The notes under the pieces are model-generated. The model searched no databases. It saw nothing but the letters and a program-made list of their open reading frames with translations, and had not been told where the DNA came from. Positions 26,046-34,781 of a stretch of 64,000 bases of DNA are shown here, piece by piece. A program made the position numbers and the translations under genes. Location: positions 11,782-75,781 of the forward strand of contig UQVS01000010.1 of the NCBI GenBank assembly GCA_900544615.1, written 5' to 3'. Positions within the stretch are counted from its first letter, which is position 1, and each line of letters opens with the position of its first letter. The DNA comes from an uncultured Oscillibacter sp. Lineage in GTDB: Bacteria; Bacillota; Clostridia; Oscillospirales; Oscillospiraceae.

Positions 26046-26759
26046 TCAATCCAGCTGGAAAGTTTCCAGATTATGATGAATTTTCACAGTGATAGGGGCA
26101 AACTGGGGATAGCGCTTCAAAAATTCATCGGTAAATTCAAAGTGATCCCACTGGTGCATGGGGAAAAAACGGCGGACGTCCATCAGCCCCAGAAAGTAGT
26201 CCGGCCCCAGATCGCCGCCGCTTTCCAGACGGGGATCCAGCGGCAGCATGGCAAGATCGGCCCTGCGGCCCCTGAGCGGTTCCGTATACCGCTTGAAATT
26301 GGCCTCCATGTTGCGATTCCACGCGTCCCCCTCTTCCACCCAGTGCCACCAGTTCAGATCTCCGGCGTGGAAGATGGCTTTGTCCTCCGCTGTGACCATC
26401 CATGCAACGCCCTCGTCGGTGGAGGGGAAGGTTTCCACCGTGACGGCCGGCAGCGGCTGAAAAACGTCATGCTTGCCGCAGCGGCGGCATTTGGCGGCGG
26501 TCTCCGGCGTGAGACGCCACTTTTCCAGATTGCGGGACAGGAGATGAAAGTCGCTGCCCAGCAGGAACTGGATGTCCGCTTTTCGCTCCGCCAGCGTGAA
26601 TACTTCCGGGTTGAAGTGATCCTCATGCCTGTGGCTGATAAACACCAGCAGGGGCTTGTCCGGCAGAGGCGGGATCGGCTCCTTCCACCAGTCGAACAGC
26701 AGACAGACGGTATTCAATTCGATCAGAAACCCATCGTGGGCCAAAAATGTGACACGCAT
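26046..26759 (-). CDS. MBL-fold metallo-hydrolase
   Basis: 237 residues starting MRVTFLAHDGFLIEL. The motif SHRHEDHF near residue 48 is the HxHxDH metal site; a later HAGDLNWWHW supplies further ligands. It is related to, but not the same as, the hydrolase at 227-847 (longer, Trp-rich after the metal site). The substrate is unknown. AAGGAG lies nine bases upstream of the chosen ATG. It is divergent from mutY and its promoter overlaps the mutY start. Confidence 0.85.
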   Translation of the reverse strand: MRVTFLAHDGFLIELNTVCLLFDWWKEPIPPLPDKPLLVFISHRHEDHFNPEVFTLAERKADIQFLLGSDFHLLSRNLEKWRLTPETAAKCRRCGKHDVFQPLPAVTVETFPSTDEGVAWMVTAEDKAIFHAGDLNWWHWVEEGDAWNRNMEANFKRYTEPLRGRRADLAMLPLDPRLESGGDLGPDYFLGLMDVRRFFPMHQWDHFEFTDEFLKRYPQFAPITVKIHHNLETFQLD

Positions 26760-26818
26760 GTAAATTTTCTCCTTGATTCGCAAAAAGGGGGTGGGAAGCC
26801 GCCCTGCCTTGTGGTAAG

Positions 26819-26848
26819 ATTATAGCATGAAACGATCAGATTCGACAA
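26819..26848 (-). promoter_or_regulatory. promoter of the MBL hydrolase, overlapping the mutY start codon
   Basis: On the minus strand TTGTCG (bases 26843-26848), 18 bases, TATAAT (26819-26824). The mutY ATG at 26827 lies inside the spacer, so the two divergent genes may interfere. Confidence 0.6.
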
Positions 26849-27906
26849 CTGTAAATATTCCGGCGGCGCTGACTGCGCCACTGCTGGTCTGGTACCGGGA
26901 AAACGCGCGGGATCTCCCGTGGCGGCATACGGAGGACCCCTACCGCATCTGGGTGTCGGAGATCATGCTTCAGCAGACCAGAGTGGCGGCGGTGTTGGGA
27001 TATTATGCCCGGTTTCTGGAGGTGTTCCCCACGGTGGACGCTCTGGCGGCAGCCGATGAGGAGCGGCTCATGAAGCTGTGGGAGGGCCTTGGCTATTACA
27101 GCCGCGCCCGGAACCTGCAAAAAGCGGCGCAGGAGATCGTGAAGCTGGGCAACTTCCCGGACACCTATGAGGGCCTGCTGGCCCTGCCGGGGATCGGGGA
27201 TTACACCGCTTCCGCCATTGCCGCGGCAGCCTTTGGCCGGTCGGAACCGGCAGTGGACGGCAATGTGCTTCGGGTAGTGACCCGGCTGGCGGACTGCCAC
27301 GACGATATTCTGGATGCGGGGACAAAGCGGAGCATCCGGGCGGCGCTGTCGGCAGTGATGCCGGAATCCGGGGCGGACGTTCGAATTTTCAATCAGGCCA
27401 TGATGGAACTGGGGGCCACCCTCTGCGGCCCCAACACCGCGCCGCAGTGCGGCGCTTGCCCGGTGCGGAGCCTCTGTCTGGGACTTCAGCGGGGAACTGC
27501 GGCAGAATTGCCGGTGAAAAAGCCGAAGAAGGGACGGCGGATGGAGGAGAAAACCGTGTTCCTGCTGATCCGGGATGGGAAAATCGCCCTGCGGAAGCGG
27601 CCCAAAACCGGCCTGCTGGCAGGGCTTTGGGAGTTTCCCAATGTGGAGGGCGCTCTGAATGAAAGCGCCGCCGGAGAGGCGGTGGAGACCATGGGGCTGA
27701 CGCCCATCGACTGGCGCAGCCGCCTGACGGCAAAGCACGTCTTCACCCATGTGGAGTGGCACATGACCGGCTACGCCCTCACGGTGCGGGGCAGCGGTCC
27801 GGCGGAACTGGAATGGGTGGATCAGGCGGGACTGGCGGAGCGCTCTGTGCCGTCGGCCTTTGCCCGGTATTATGAAGCGGCAAATGATATTTTGAAGGAG
27901 AATTGA
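26827..27906 (+). CDS. mutY: A/G-specific adenine glycosylase
   Basis: 359 residues. The helix-hairpin-helix and active site are visible (WVSEIMLQQTRV with catalytic Glu; LPGIGDYTASAIA; AVDGNVLRVVTR with Asp), followed by the 4Fe-4S loop CGPNTAPQCGACPVRSLC and a C-terminal Nudix-like domain (ALRKRPKTGLLAGLWEFPN) that reads 8-oxoG. It removes adenine mispaired with 8-oxoguanine. No good Shine-Dalgarno precedes the ATG, so it may be weakly translated or leaderless. Confidence 0.93.
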   Translation: MKRSDSTTVNIPAALTAPLLVWYRENARDLPWRHTEDPYRIWVSEIMLQQTRVAAVLGYYARFLEVFPTVDALAAADEERLMKLWEGLGYYSRARNLQKAAQEIVKLGNFPDTYEGLLALPGIGDYTASAIAAAAFGRSEPAVDGNVLRVVTRLADCHDDILDAGTKRSIRAALSAVMPESGADVRIFNQAMMELGATLCGPNTAPQCGACPVRSLCLGLQRGTAAELPVKKPKKGRRMEEKTVFLLIRDGKIALRKRPKTGLLAGLWEFPNVEGALNESAAGEAVETMGLTPIDWRSRLTAKHVFTHVEWHMTGYALTVRGSGPAELEWVDQAGLAERSVPSAFARYYEAANDILKEN

Positions 27907-27907
27907 T

Positions 27908-28135
27908 ATGGGCTTTCTGCTGGGTTTGCCCCTGCGGCTGCTGGGGCTTGTTTTTGGGCTGATCCGATTCCTGATCCCGGTGGCGCTGCTGGTTCTTTTG
28001 GGAATATGGCTGTATCGGAAGTACGGCGGACACAGACCCGCCGACAGCGGCAAAAAGGATGAACCGCATTTCAAGGGGCCGGTGTACACCGTGGATTATG
28101 AGGATGTCAAGGACGACGACAAGCATAAGGAGTAA
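27908..28135 (+). CDS. small membrane protein of unknown function
   Basis: 75 residues: two short hydrophobic segments (residues 2-17 and 20-36), a basic stop-transfer RKYGG, then a hydrophilic acidic tail (VYTVDYEDVKDDDKHKE). It starts two bases after the mutY stop with GAAGGAG as ribosome site and is likely cotranscribed. The family is not recognised. Confidence 0.7.
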   Translation: MGFLLGLPLRLLGLVFGLIRFLIPVALLVLLGIWLYRKYGGHRPADSGKKDEPHFKGPVYTVDYEDVKDDDKHKE

Positions 28136-28285
28136 GCGCTATGATTCCTGCGCTGATTGAAAGAAAATACTACGCCGCCGGCGTGTACGGTTATTCTGCC
28201 GTATCAGAACCGTGCTGCCCCGGTGGGCGGATAAGCTTTGCCGCAGGGAGTGCTGCGCGCGGCAAAAGTCGAAAAAGGAGAAACT

Positions 28286-28474
28286 ATGCTGAAGGCAATC
28301 AATATCCTTGGCGTTCTGGCTTTGTTCCTGCTGCTCCGCAAGCTGATCTGGTGTCTGCGGTGGCTGTGGTGCTGGAAGCAGGGACGGGAGACCCCGCCGC
28401 CCATCGGCTGGCTGCCCAATCGGGACGGGGGCCGGTTCGCCGCCCATGTGGAGGAGCACGATAAGGAGGAGTAA
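28286..28474 (+). CDS. small membrane protein of unknown function
   Basis: 62 residues from ATG 28286, which follows AAAAGGAG. One hydrophobic helix (INILGVLALFLLLRKLI) is followed by a Trp/Cys-rich stretch (WCLRWLWCW) and a hydrophilic tail (HVEEHDKEE). A longer frame from 28238 has no ribosome site. Bases 28136-28285 upstream hold no convincing gene. It precedes the zinc-ribbon gene by two bases. Confidence 0.65.
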   Translation: MLKAINILGVLALFLLLRKLIWCLRWLWCWKQGRETPPPIGWLPNRDGGRFAAHVEEHDKEE

Positions 28475-28476
28475 CC

Positions 28477-28959
28477 GTGCCTTTCTGGAAAAAGAGCGAA
28501 GATCCGTGGGACATCGATCCATCCAAGCGCCGCCCGGCCCTAAAACCGGCGGAAAAAGCCCCCGGTCTGGTGGATACCATCCGGGAGGAATGGGACGCCA
28601 TGCAGAAGGAGCGGCAGGAGAAACGGAAAAAGCTGGAGCTGCCGCCGGAGAAATGTCCATGGTGCGGCAAAGACATGGAGCAAGGGTTCCTCTCCGGCGT
28701 TAAGGGCGGCGTTTACTGGCAGCGGGGCGTTCCCTCAGGGAAAGCGCTGTGGCTGGGCGCCGGCAGTGAAAACACCATACGGGTGGACACGGAGGGAATT
28801 TTCAGCACCTACCACACGGCGTGGTACTGCCCGGACTGCAAAAGAATGACCATAGATGCTTCTGACCTGCAAACGGAGGCGGAGAAAAACCAGATGGCCT
28901 TCCCCGTGGGAGCGGAGAATATGACAGAGCAGAGCGATGAAATAAAAGAGGGAGAATAG
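28477..28959 (+). CDS. zinc-ribbon protein (PF20097-like) with N-terminal extension
   Basis: 160 residues. After a charged N-terminal region with a Lys/Glu-rich helix, residues from about 65 show CPWCGKDMEQGFL, a middle beta region with YWQRG, and the closing pair WYCPDCKRM: two CxxC knuckles that would bind one zinc. This arrangement is that of small PF20097-type domains of unknown role. The start codon is GTG or an adjacent codon at 28477 after AAGGAGG. It lies directly upstream of tdk. Confidence 0.7.
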   Translation: MPFWKKSEDPWDIDPSKRRPALKPAEKAPGLVDTIREEWDAMQKERQEKRKKLELPPEKCPWCGKDMEQGFLSGVKGGVYWQRGVPSGKALWLGAGSENTIRVDTEGIFSTYHTAWYCPDCKRMTIDASDLQTEAEKNQMAFPVGAENMTEQSDEIKEGE

Positions 28960-28964
28960 GAACA

Positions 28965-29558
28965 ATGGCGCAGCTTTACTTCAAATACGGAGCCATGGGC
29001 TCCAGCAAGACGGCCAACGCCCTGATGGCCCGGTTCAACTATGAGGAGCGGGGTCAGAAGACCCTGCTGGTGAAGCCCCGGCTGGACCAGCGGGACGGGG
29101 ATCATATGGTTCATTCCCGCATCGGGCTGGAATACCCCTGCATCTACTTTGACGAGATGCTGAAGCTTTCCGAAGATGTACTGAAGGAGAACGCCTGCAT
29201 CATCGTGGACGAGGCCCAGTTCCTGTCCAAAGAGGATGTGGACTATCTGGTACACATTGTGGACGATCTGGGCGTCCCGGTGATCTGCTACGGCCTGCGG
29301 GCGGACTTCAAGGGGGAACTGTTCCCCGGCAGCTATGAGCTGCTGGTGATGGCCGACAAGCTGGAAGAGGTGAAAACCATCTGCTGGTGCGGTAAAAAAG
29401 CCATGTTCAACGCCCGGTTCGACGAAAACGGCAAGGTTCTCAAGGAGGGCGCACAGGTGGTTCTGGGGGCCAACGACAAGTACATCGGCCTGTGCCGCCG
29501 CCATTGGCGGGCGGGGGATCTTGGCCCCAATTTCAACGGAAAGGGTACGGGAGACTGA
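28965..29558 (+). CDS. tdk: thymidine kinase
   Basis: 197 residues, the usual length. The phosphate loop GAMGSSKT is at residues 9-16, the Walker B-like IIVDEAQFL near residue 85, the lid FKGELFPGSYELL and the zinc site CWCGKKA with CRRHW. It phosphorylates thymidine for dTMP salvage, alongside de novo thyA at 44 kb. Its TGA overlaps the ATG of the next gene by one base. Confidence 0.94.
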   Translation: MAQLYFKYGAMGSSKTANALMARFNYEERGQKTLLVKPRLDQRDGDHMVHSRIGLEYPCIYFDEMLKLSEDVLKENACIIVDEAQFLSKEDVDYLVHIVDDLGVPVICYGLRADFKGELFPGSYELLVMADKLEEVKTICWCGKKAMFNARFDENGKVLKEGAQVVLGANDKYIGLCRRHWRAGDLGPNFNGKGTGD

Positions 29559-30430
29559 TGATCTGCAATCTCTGCCCCCGGCGCTGCGGCGCGGAGCGTC
29601 TGCCGGACAGGGCGGGGGGCGTGTGCGCCATGCCCTCTCTGCCGGTGGCGGCGCGAGCCATGCTTCACCAGTGGGAGGAACCGTGCCTTGTGGGGGAACA
29701 CGGCGCGGGAGCCGTGTTTTTCTCCGGCTGCAATCTTCGCTGCAAATTCTGTCAGAACGGGATCATTTCACAGGAGGGCTTCGGCAAAACCATATCGACG
29801 GAGCGGCTCCGGGAGATTTTCCGGGAGCTGGTGGAGCAGGGGGCGGCCTGCCTGGATCTGGTGACGCCCACCCATTTTGCAGACGCCATTCTGGAAGCTT
29901 TGGGGGAGGAATCGTGGCCGGTGCCGGTGGTGTGGAACTGCGGCGGGTATGAGTCTGTGGAGACTCTGGGACGGCTGGAGGGCCGGGTGCAGGTGTACCT
30001 GCCGGACTTTAAGTACGCCCTGACGGAGCCGGCGCGGGACTATTCCGCCGCGGCGGACTACCCGGAAATTGCCAAGATGGCAATTCTGGAGATGTTCCGC
30101 CAGACCGGGCCGTACAGGCTGGAAAACGGCCAGCTGAAAAGCGGCGTCCTCATCCGGCATCTGGTGCTGCCGGGAGAACTGGAAAACACGAAGGCGGTCA
30201 TTGACTGGGGGGCGGAGACCTTCCGCCCCGGCGATGTGCTGTTCTCCCTCATGAGCCAGTATACCCCACAGCCGGGGGCCGAGGGCAAGCTGGCCCGGCG
30301 GCTGACCAAGGGGGAGTACCGGGCGGCGGAGCGCTACATGGCGGACTGCGGCCTGACGGACGGCTTCACGCAGGAGCGGACCTCCGCTAAGGAAGAGTAT
30401 ACCCCGGATTTCCATTTGCAGGGGATCTGA
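29558..30430 (+). CDS. pflX: radical SAM protein, PflX/COG1313 type
   Basis: 290 residues. It begins CNLCPRRCG, an extra cysteine cluster, and carries the radical SAM motif CNLRCKFC in the segment AVFFSGCNLRCKFCQNGIIS. The segments VTPTHFADAILEAL and VQVYLPDFKYAL match the uncharacterised PflX family, often labelled as pyruvate formate-lyase activating enzyme-like; the true substrate is unknown. No pfl gene is nearby. Start ATG 29558 overlaps the tdk stop (TGATG). Confidence 0.85.
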   Translation: MICNLCPRRCGAERLPDRAGGVCAMPSLPVAARAMLHQWEEPCLVGEHGAGAVFFSGCNLRCKFCQNGIISQEGFGKTISTERLREIFRELVEQGAACLDLVTPTHFADAILEALGEESWPVPVVWNCGGYESVETLGRLEGRVQVYLPDFKYALTEPARDYSAAADYPEIAKMAILEMFRQTGPYRLENGQLKSGVLIRHLVLPGELENTKAVIDWGAETFRPGDVLFSLMSQYTPQPGAEGKLARRLTKGEYRAAERYMADCGLTDGFTQERTSAKEEYTPDFHLQGI

Positions 30431-30474
30431 GAAACAGGGCGGACAAACTGGAATTTGTAAAGGAGATATACAAC

Positions 30475-30855
30475 ATGAAGAAAGTCTGCTTAGCGGTTTT
30501 GCCAGCTTTAACAATAGTGTTAGAATTATTACCCTTGGGAGCAGTTTGTATTTTTGCAACATCTCCAACAGAAAGAGTAAAAGAAACATTCTCATACTTT
30601 AGCCTTACACCGTTTGGCTATGCAAATTTTGCTCCACTTATTACAGCCACACTTACTGTTGCCATCTTCTTACTTTCATTGTTTTCATTGAAGAAGAAAG
30701 GTGTTCTCAAAGCATTGTTTGTCCTTTCCATTATTACGGTAGTTATTTCTCTTTTGCCATTGATGTATGGCTTAAACTACTATACCCTTGTAGGAGCCTT
30801 TATAACAGTAACACTTGTAATAGAAAGTATTTTGGCTAAGATACAACAAAAGTAA
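30475..30855 (+). CDS. AT-rich four-helix membrane protein of unknown function
   Basis: 126 residues with four predicted membrane helices (about residues 5-28, 53-72, 80-98, 101-121) and no soluble domain. AAGGAGATATAC precedes the ATG. Its base and codon use (ATT, TTA, ACA rich) is unlike the flanking pflX and mgtE genes, suggesting recent transfer. Homology is not recognised. Confidence 0.7.
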   Translation: MKKVCLAVLPALTIVLELLPLGAVCIFATSPTERVKETFSYFSLTPFGYANFAPLITATLTVAIFLLSLFSLKKKGVLKALFVLSIITVVISLLPLMYGLNYYTLVGAFITVTLVIESILAKIQQK

Positions 30856-30883
30856 AGCGATAACTTCCAGTTTTCTGATTTCT

Positions 30884-30923
30884 CCAAAAAAGAACGCCCC
30901 TGTATGATTTATCATACAGGGGC
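30884..30923 (-). terminator. intrinsic terminator of mgtE
   Basis: On the minus strand GCCCCTGTATGA pairs with TCATACAGGGGC (bases 30896-30923) and is followed by a T-rich run (the A run at 30885-30891 of the plus strand). Confidence 0.85.
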
Positions 30924-30940
30924 GCTGCTGTATCCGATTT

Positions 30941-32323
30941 TCAGATGCCCAGCAGGACGGTGGCAAAGCGGAAGTAGATCAGCAGGGACAGGGCGTCCAC
31001 AATGGTGGTGATGAAGGGAGAGGCCATCACCGCCGGGTCAAAGCCAATCTTTTTAGCCAGCAGCGGCAGCAGGCAGCCCACGATCTTGGCGGCGAACACC
31101 GTGCATACCAGCGTCAGGCAGATGACGGCGGCCACGGTGATGGTGATGGGATTGCCGAACACCAGCCGATCCAGCAGCATGAGCTTGACGAAGTTGGCGG
31201 CGGCCAGCACCGCGCCGCACAGCACGGCCACCCGGCATTCCTTCCAGACCACCTGAATCAGGTCGGAAAATTCGATCTCGCCCAGAGACAGGCCGCGGAT
31301 CACCGTGACGCTGGCCTGAGAGCCGCAGTTGCCGCCGGTGTCCATCAGCATGGGGATATAGGCTGTAAGGATGGTGAAGGCGCTGAGGGCGTCCTCAAAG
31401 CTGGAAATGATCTGGCCGGTAAAGGTGGCGGAGACCATCAGCAGCAGCAGCCACGGAATACGGGATTTGAAAGTGTCAAAGGCACTGGTGCGGAGGTAGG
31501 GCTTGTCCGTCGGCAGCATAGCCGCCATCTTTTCCATATCCTCCGTGGTCTCTTCCTGCAAAACGTCAATGGCGTCGTCGACGGTGACGATACCCACCAG
31601 ACGGTTTTCCGTGTCCACCACGGGGAGAGCCAGAAAGTCATACTTGCCTAAAGCGCGGGCGGTCTCCTCCTGGTCATCCAGGGTCTGGACGCAGATGTAG
31701 TTCCGCTCCATGATGTCCCCGATGATGTCATCCTCCTCTGCCAGCAGCAGGGTACGGATGGAGAGGACGCCGATGAGGTGGCGGCCATCGTCAATGACAT
31801 AGCAGACGTTGATGGTTTCCTTGTCCGGGCCGGTGCGGCGGATGCGCTTCAATGCGTCCAACACGGTCATGGTGGCCTTCAGATCCACATACTCCGTAGT
31901 CATGATGGAGCCGGTGGAATCCTCCGGGTATTTCAGAATTTCGTTGATGCTCTTCCGCATATCCGGGTCGGAGTGCTTCAGAATCCGCTTGACCACATTG
32001 GCGGGCATTTCCTCCACGATGTCAACCGTATCGTCCAGATACAGCTCGTCCAGCACTTCTTTCAGTTCCGTGTTGGAAAAGCCCTTGATCAGCAGCTCCT
32101 GCTGGTCGCTTTCCAGCTCCACGAATACCTCGGCGGCCTGCTCCTTGGGCAGCAGGCGGAACAGCAGGGGCAGGGTCTTTTCGTCGTCCAGGTCGTCGGC
32201 CAGAATGGCAATGTCCGCAGGCTCCATGGGCAGCAGGAGGTCCCGCAGCTCTGTATATCGTTTTCGGTTCACCAGATCCTCAATTTTTTCGACCAGTTCC
32301 CCACGATTTTCCATTTCAAACAT
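30941..32323 (-). CDS. mgtE: magnesium transporter MgtE
   Basis: 460 residues. The N domain of superhelical repeats (ELRDLLLPMEPADIAILADDL) is followed by two CBS domains (GSIMTTEYVDLKATMTVLDAL; NYICVQTLDDQEETARAL) that sense Mg2+, then five membrane helices with PMLMDTGGNCGSQASVTVIRGL, the family signature. The ATG at 32323 has AGGAGGT six bases upstream. It is controlled by the M-box riboswitch upstream. Confidence 0.95.
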   Translation of the reverse strand: MFEMENRGELVEKIEDLVNRKRYTELRDLLLPMEPADIAILADDLDDEKTLPLLFRLLPKEQAAEVFVELESDQQELLIKGFSNTELKEVLDELYLDDTVDIVEEMPANVVKRILKHSDPDMRKSINEILKYPEDSTGSIMTTEYVDLKATMTVLDALKRIRRTGPDKETINVCYVIDDGRHLIGVLSIRTLLLAEEDDIIGDIMERNYICVQTLDDQEETARALGKYDFLALPVVDTENRLVGIVTVDDAIDVLQEETTEDMEKMAAMLPTDKPYLRTSAFDTFKSRIPWLLLLMVSATFTGQIISSFEDALSAFTILTAYIPMLMDTGGNCGSQASVTVIRGLSLGEIEFSDLIQVVWKECRVAVLCGAVLAAANFVKLMLLDRLVFGNPITITVAAVICLTLVCTVFAAKIVGCLLPLLAKKIGFDPAVMASPFITTIVDALSLLIYFRFATVLLGI

Positions 32324-32373
32324 AGCGTGACCTCCTTTCCGGGCAATCTGCCCGGTATTTAGCCGTCCGGCGG

Positions 32374-32416
32374 AAGAAAAGAAAAAACTCCGCCGCCCGG
32401 TGCCGGTGCGGTGAAG
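32374..32416 (-). terminator. riboswitch-controlled terminator of the mgtE leader
   Basis: On the minus strand CTTCACCGC (bases 32408-32416) pairs with GCGGCGGAG (32388-32396) with one mismatch, followed by TTTTTTCTTTT. It lies between the M-box and the mgtE ribosome site. Confidence 0.75.
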
Positions 32417-32457
32417 TCTCATTCATCAGGAAAGCAGCGCAAAGGGGAGCTTCCCAA

Positions 32458-32612
32458 CCGTTCAAGCTTTAGCCTCACAGGGCGGTGAAATCGCGTTAGA
32501 TGATACCTTGTTGTTCGATATCGCCTGTTCAAACCCTCTCATGATGTCTCCATCACTCCGCGGCAGCGATCCATATCCCTGTGGTAGCCTTACCTACCGG
32601 AACCATATGCGG
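32458..32612 (-). promoter_or_regulatory. M-box (ykoK) Mg2+ riboswitch
   Basis: Read on the minus strand, the leader has the M-box landmarks: GGTAGGTAAGGCTACC, then ATATGGATCGCTGCCGC, GATGGAGACATCA, and a late TGTGAGGCTAAAGC. High Mg2+ compacts this aptamer and frees the downstream terminator, turning off the transporter gene. The position between a clear promoter and mgtE fits. Confidence 0.85.
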
Positions 32613-32623
32613 TTGTTGTCTCT

Positions 32624-32652
32624 ATAGTATGCCAAAAAAACGGCGATGTCAA
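32624..32652 (-). promoter_or_regulatory. promoter of the M-box-mgtE transcript
   Basis: Minus strand: TTGACA (bases 32647-32652), 17 bases, TACTAT (32624-32629). Confidence 0.85.
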
Positions 32653-32700
32653 CCCGGTACGGCAGTATTTTACATAGATTTAAACGATTTTGCAGACTTA

Positions 32701-32727
32701 AGGAAAACAGGCCGCGGATGCGGCCTG
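32701..32727 (-). terminator. intrinsic terminator of recG
   Basis: On the minus strand CAGGCCGC and GCGGCCTG pair (bases 32708-32727, loop of four), followed by TTTTCC. Confidence 0.8.
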
Positions 32728-32732
32728 CCTTT

Positions 32733-34781
32733 TCAATTCAGACTGTTTTCACTTTGATGGAACAGCTTCTGCACCCGCTCCGCCGTGGCGGGGTGACGGG
32801 CGAGAGCCGGATCGGAAGCCAGCAGCGCTTCCGCGGCGGCCTGCGCCTCGGACAGCAGCCGGGTGTTGCAGCCGATGTCCGCCACCCGCAGCCCCGGCAG
32901 ACCGTGCTGCCGGACGCCGAAAAAGTCGCCCGGCCCCCGGAGCCGCAGATCCTCTTCCGCAATTTTGAAGCCATCGGCGGTTCTGGTCATGGCCTTCAGA
33001 CGCTGCCGCGTCTCCTCATTTTTGTTGTCGGACACCAGCACGCAGTAGGACTGGTGCTGTCCCCGGCCCACCCGCCCCCGGAGCTGGTGCAGCTGGCTGA
33101 GACCGAACCGCTCTGCGTTCTCCACCACCATCAGGCTGGCGTTGGGAACGTCCACACCGACTTCAATGACGGTGGTGGACACCAGAATATGGGATTCGCC
33201 TGCTGCAAAGGCGGACATGACCGCGTCCTTTTCTCTGGCTTTCATTTTGCCGTGGACATAGGCAACCTTCAGGTCAGGAAAGATCTCCGTTTGCAGCTTT
33301 TGGGCGTATTCCATCACGGCTTTCCGCTCATCCGGCAGATCGTCGTTTTCCGAGACCATGGGGCAGACGATGTATACCTGCCGCCCGGCTTCCACCTGTT
33401 TGCGGATAAAGGCGTACAGCCGGGGATAATAGGCGGAGGTAACGGCATAGGTTTCTATAGGCTTCCGGCCGGGAGGAAGCTGGTCGATAACGGATACGTC
33501 CAGATCGCCGTACAGGATCAGCGCCAGCGTCCGGGGAATGGGGGTGGCGGACATGACCAGCGTATGAGGATGGGATCCCTTTTCCGCCAGCGCCGTCCGC
33601 TGCGCTACGCCGAAGCGGTGCTGCTCGTCCGTGACCACCAGTCCGAGATCAGCGTAGGCCACGCTGTCGGAAATCAGCGCATGGGTTCCAATGGCAAAAT
33701 CGATCTCCCCGGAAGCCAGCTGGGCGGTGACGGAGCGTCTGGTTCTGGCGGGGGTGGAGCCGGTGAGCAGGGTGCAGCGGATGTTCAGCTTTTCCAGCAG
33801 AGGGGCAAGACCCCGGTAATGCTGCTCTGCCAGCAGCTCGGTAGGGGCCATCAGCGCCGCCTGACGGCCGTTTTTCACGCAGAAATATACGCAGGCGGCG
33901 GCCACCATGGTTTTGCCGGAGCCGACATCCCCCTGGCACAGCCGGTTCATGGGCTTTCCGCTGCACATATCCCCGATGGCCTCCTCTACGCAGCGCCGCT
34001 GGGCGTCCGTCAGCGTGAAGGGAAGAGAGCGGTAAAAAGGAGCCATATCCACATTCTGAAAGGGGACTACATCCACCGTTTCCCGCCGGGAGCGCAGCAG
34101 CTTCAGTCCGATGGCGAAGAAAAACAGCTCCTCAAAAGCCAGACGCCGCCGGGCAATGTCCAGCGCCTCCGGGGATTTCGGAAAGTGGATGTTCTCGTAG
34201 GCGTAGTTCACCCGGCAGAGCTGGTGGGCCTGCCGCACGCCGTCCGGCAGGCAGTCCGGCAGAATGTCGGCGCAGGCGTCCAGCCCCTGCCGGATAGCCC
34301 GTGACAGCAGCAGCTGGCTGACCCCGGCGGTCAGGGGATACACCGGCACGATGCGGCCGGTGTGTTCCCGCCGGCCTTCCGGCTCCACAATGGGGCCTGC
34401 CATGGTTTTTCGCAGGAGCGATCCCTCGGCTTTGCCGTAAAAAATGTAGGTTTCCCCCACATGAAGCTGATTTTTCAGCCACGGTTGGTTGAAAAAAGTG
34501 ACGTCCAGCGCGCCGGTGTCGTCCACAGCCCGCACCTTCACCAGATCCATGCCCTTTCGGATGTGGGACAGCTTTGGCTCCGAGGCGATCATGGCGGCAA
34601 CGCAGGCCGTCTCGCCGGGGATCAGCTGACTGACGGGCTTCGTTTCCCGGCGGTCCTCATAGCGGTGGGGAAACCATGCAATGAGATCTCCCAACGTGGC
34701 AATGCCCAACTTGCCCAGCGCTTTGGCCTTGGCCTCGCCTACGCCCTTAATATACCGCACGTCCGTATTGAGATCCGCCAT
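32733..34781 (-). CDS. recG: ATP-dependent DNA helicase RecG
   Basis: 682 residues, full length. N-terminal helical region and OB-fold wedge domain (FPHRYEDRRE ... DLVKVRAVDDTGALDVTFFNQPWLK), then helicase motifs: GDVGSGKT (Walker A), VVTDEQHRFG (DEQH box), SATPIPRTL, and STTVIEVGVDVPNA with QLRGRVGRG in the second RecA fold. RecG reverses stalled forks and processes Holliday junctions. Confidence 0.96.
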   Translation of the reverse strand: MADLNTDVRYIKGVGEAKAKALGKLGIATLGDLIAWFPHRYEDRRETKPVSQLIPGETACVAAMIASEPKLSHIRKGMDLVKVRAVDDTGALDVTFFNQPWLKNQLHVGETYIFYGKAEGSLLRKTMAGPIVEPEGRREHTGRIVPVYPLTAGVSQLLLSRAIRQGLDACADILPDCLPDGVRQAHQLCRVNYAYENIHFPKSPEALDIARRRLAFEELFFFAIGLKLLRSRRETVDVVPFQNVDMAPFYRSLPFTLTDAQRRCVEEAIGDMCSGKPMNRLCQGDVGSGKTMVAAACVYFCVKNGRQAALMAPTELLAEQHYRGLAPLLEKLNIRCTLLTGSTPARTRRSVTAQLASGEIDFAIGTHALISDSVAYADLGLVVTDEQHRFGVAQRTALAEKGSHPHTLVMSATPIPRTLALILYGDLDVSVIDQLPPGRKPIETYAVTSAYYPRLYAFIRKQVEAGRQVYIVCPMVSENDDLPDERKAVMEYAQKLQTEIFPDLKVAYVHGKMKAREKDAVMSAFAAGESHILVSTTVIEVGVDVPNASLMVVENAERFGLSQLHQLRGRVGRGQHQSYCVLVSDNKNEETRQRLKAMTRTADGFKIAEEDLRLRGPGDFFGVRQHGLPGLRVADIGCNTRLLSEAQAAAEALLASDPALARHPATAERVQKLFHQSENSLN

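Noticed and set aside
27420..27480. Seven-residue spacing between the first two cluster cysteines of MutY
   Set aside because: Canonical spacing is six, but I recall the same CxPNxAPxC pattern in clostridial MutY proteins, so it is not an anomaly.
28141..28464. 107-codon open frame after mutY and the small membrane gene
   Set aside because: No ribosome site at the right distance, no recognisable composition, and it overlaps the better supported gene at 28286-28474 in another frame.
32646..34304. 552-codon open frame on the plus strand opposite recG
   Set aside because: Antisense shadow of recG; low-complexity His/Gln/Gly composition and no start signals.
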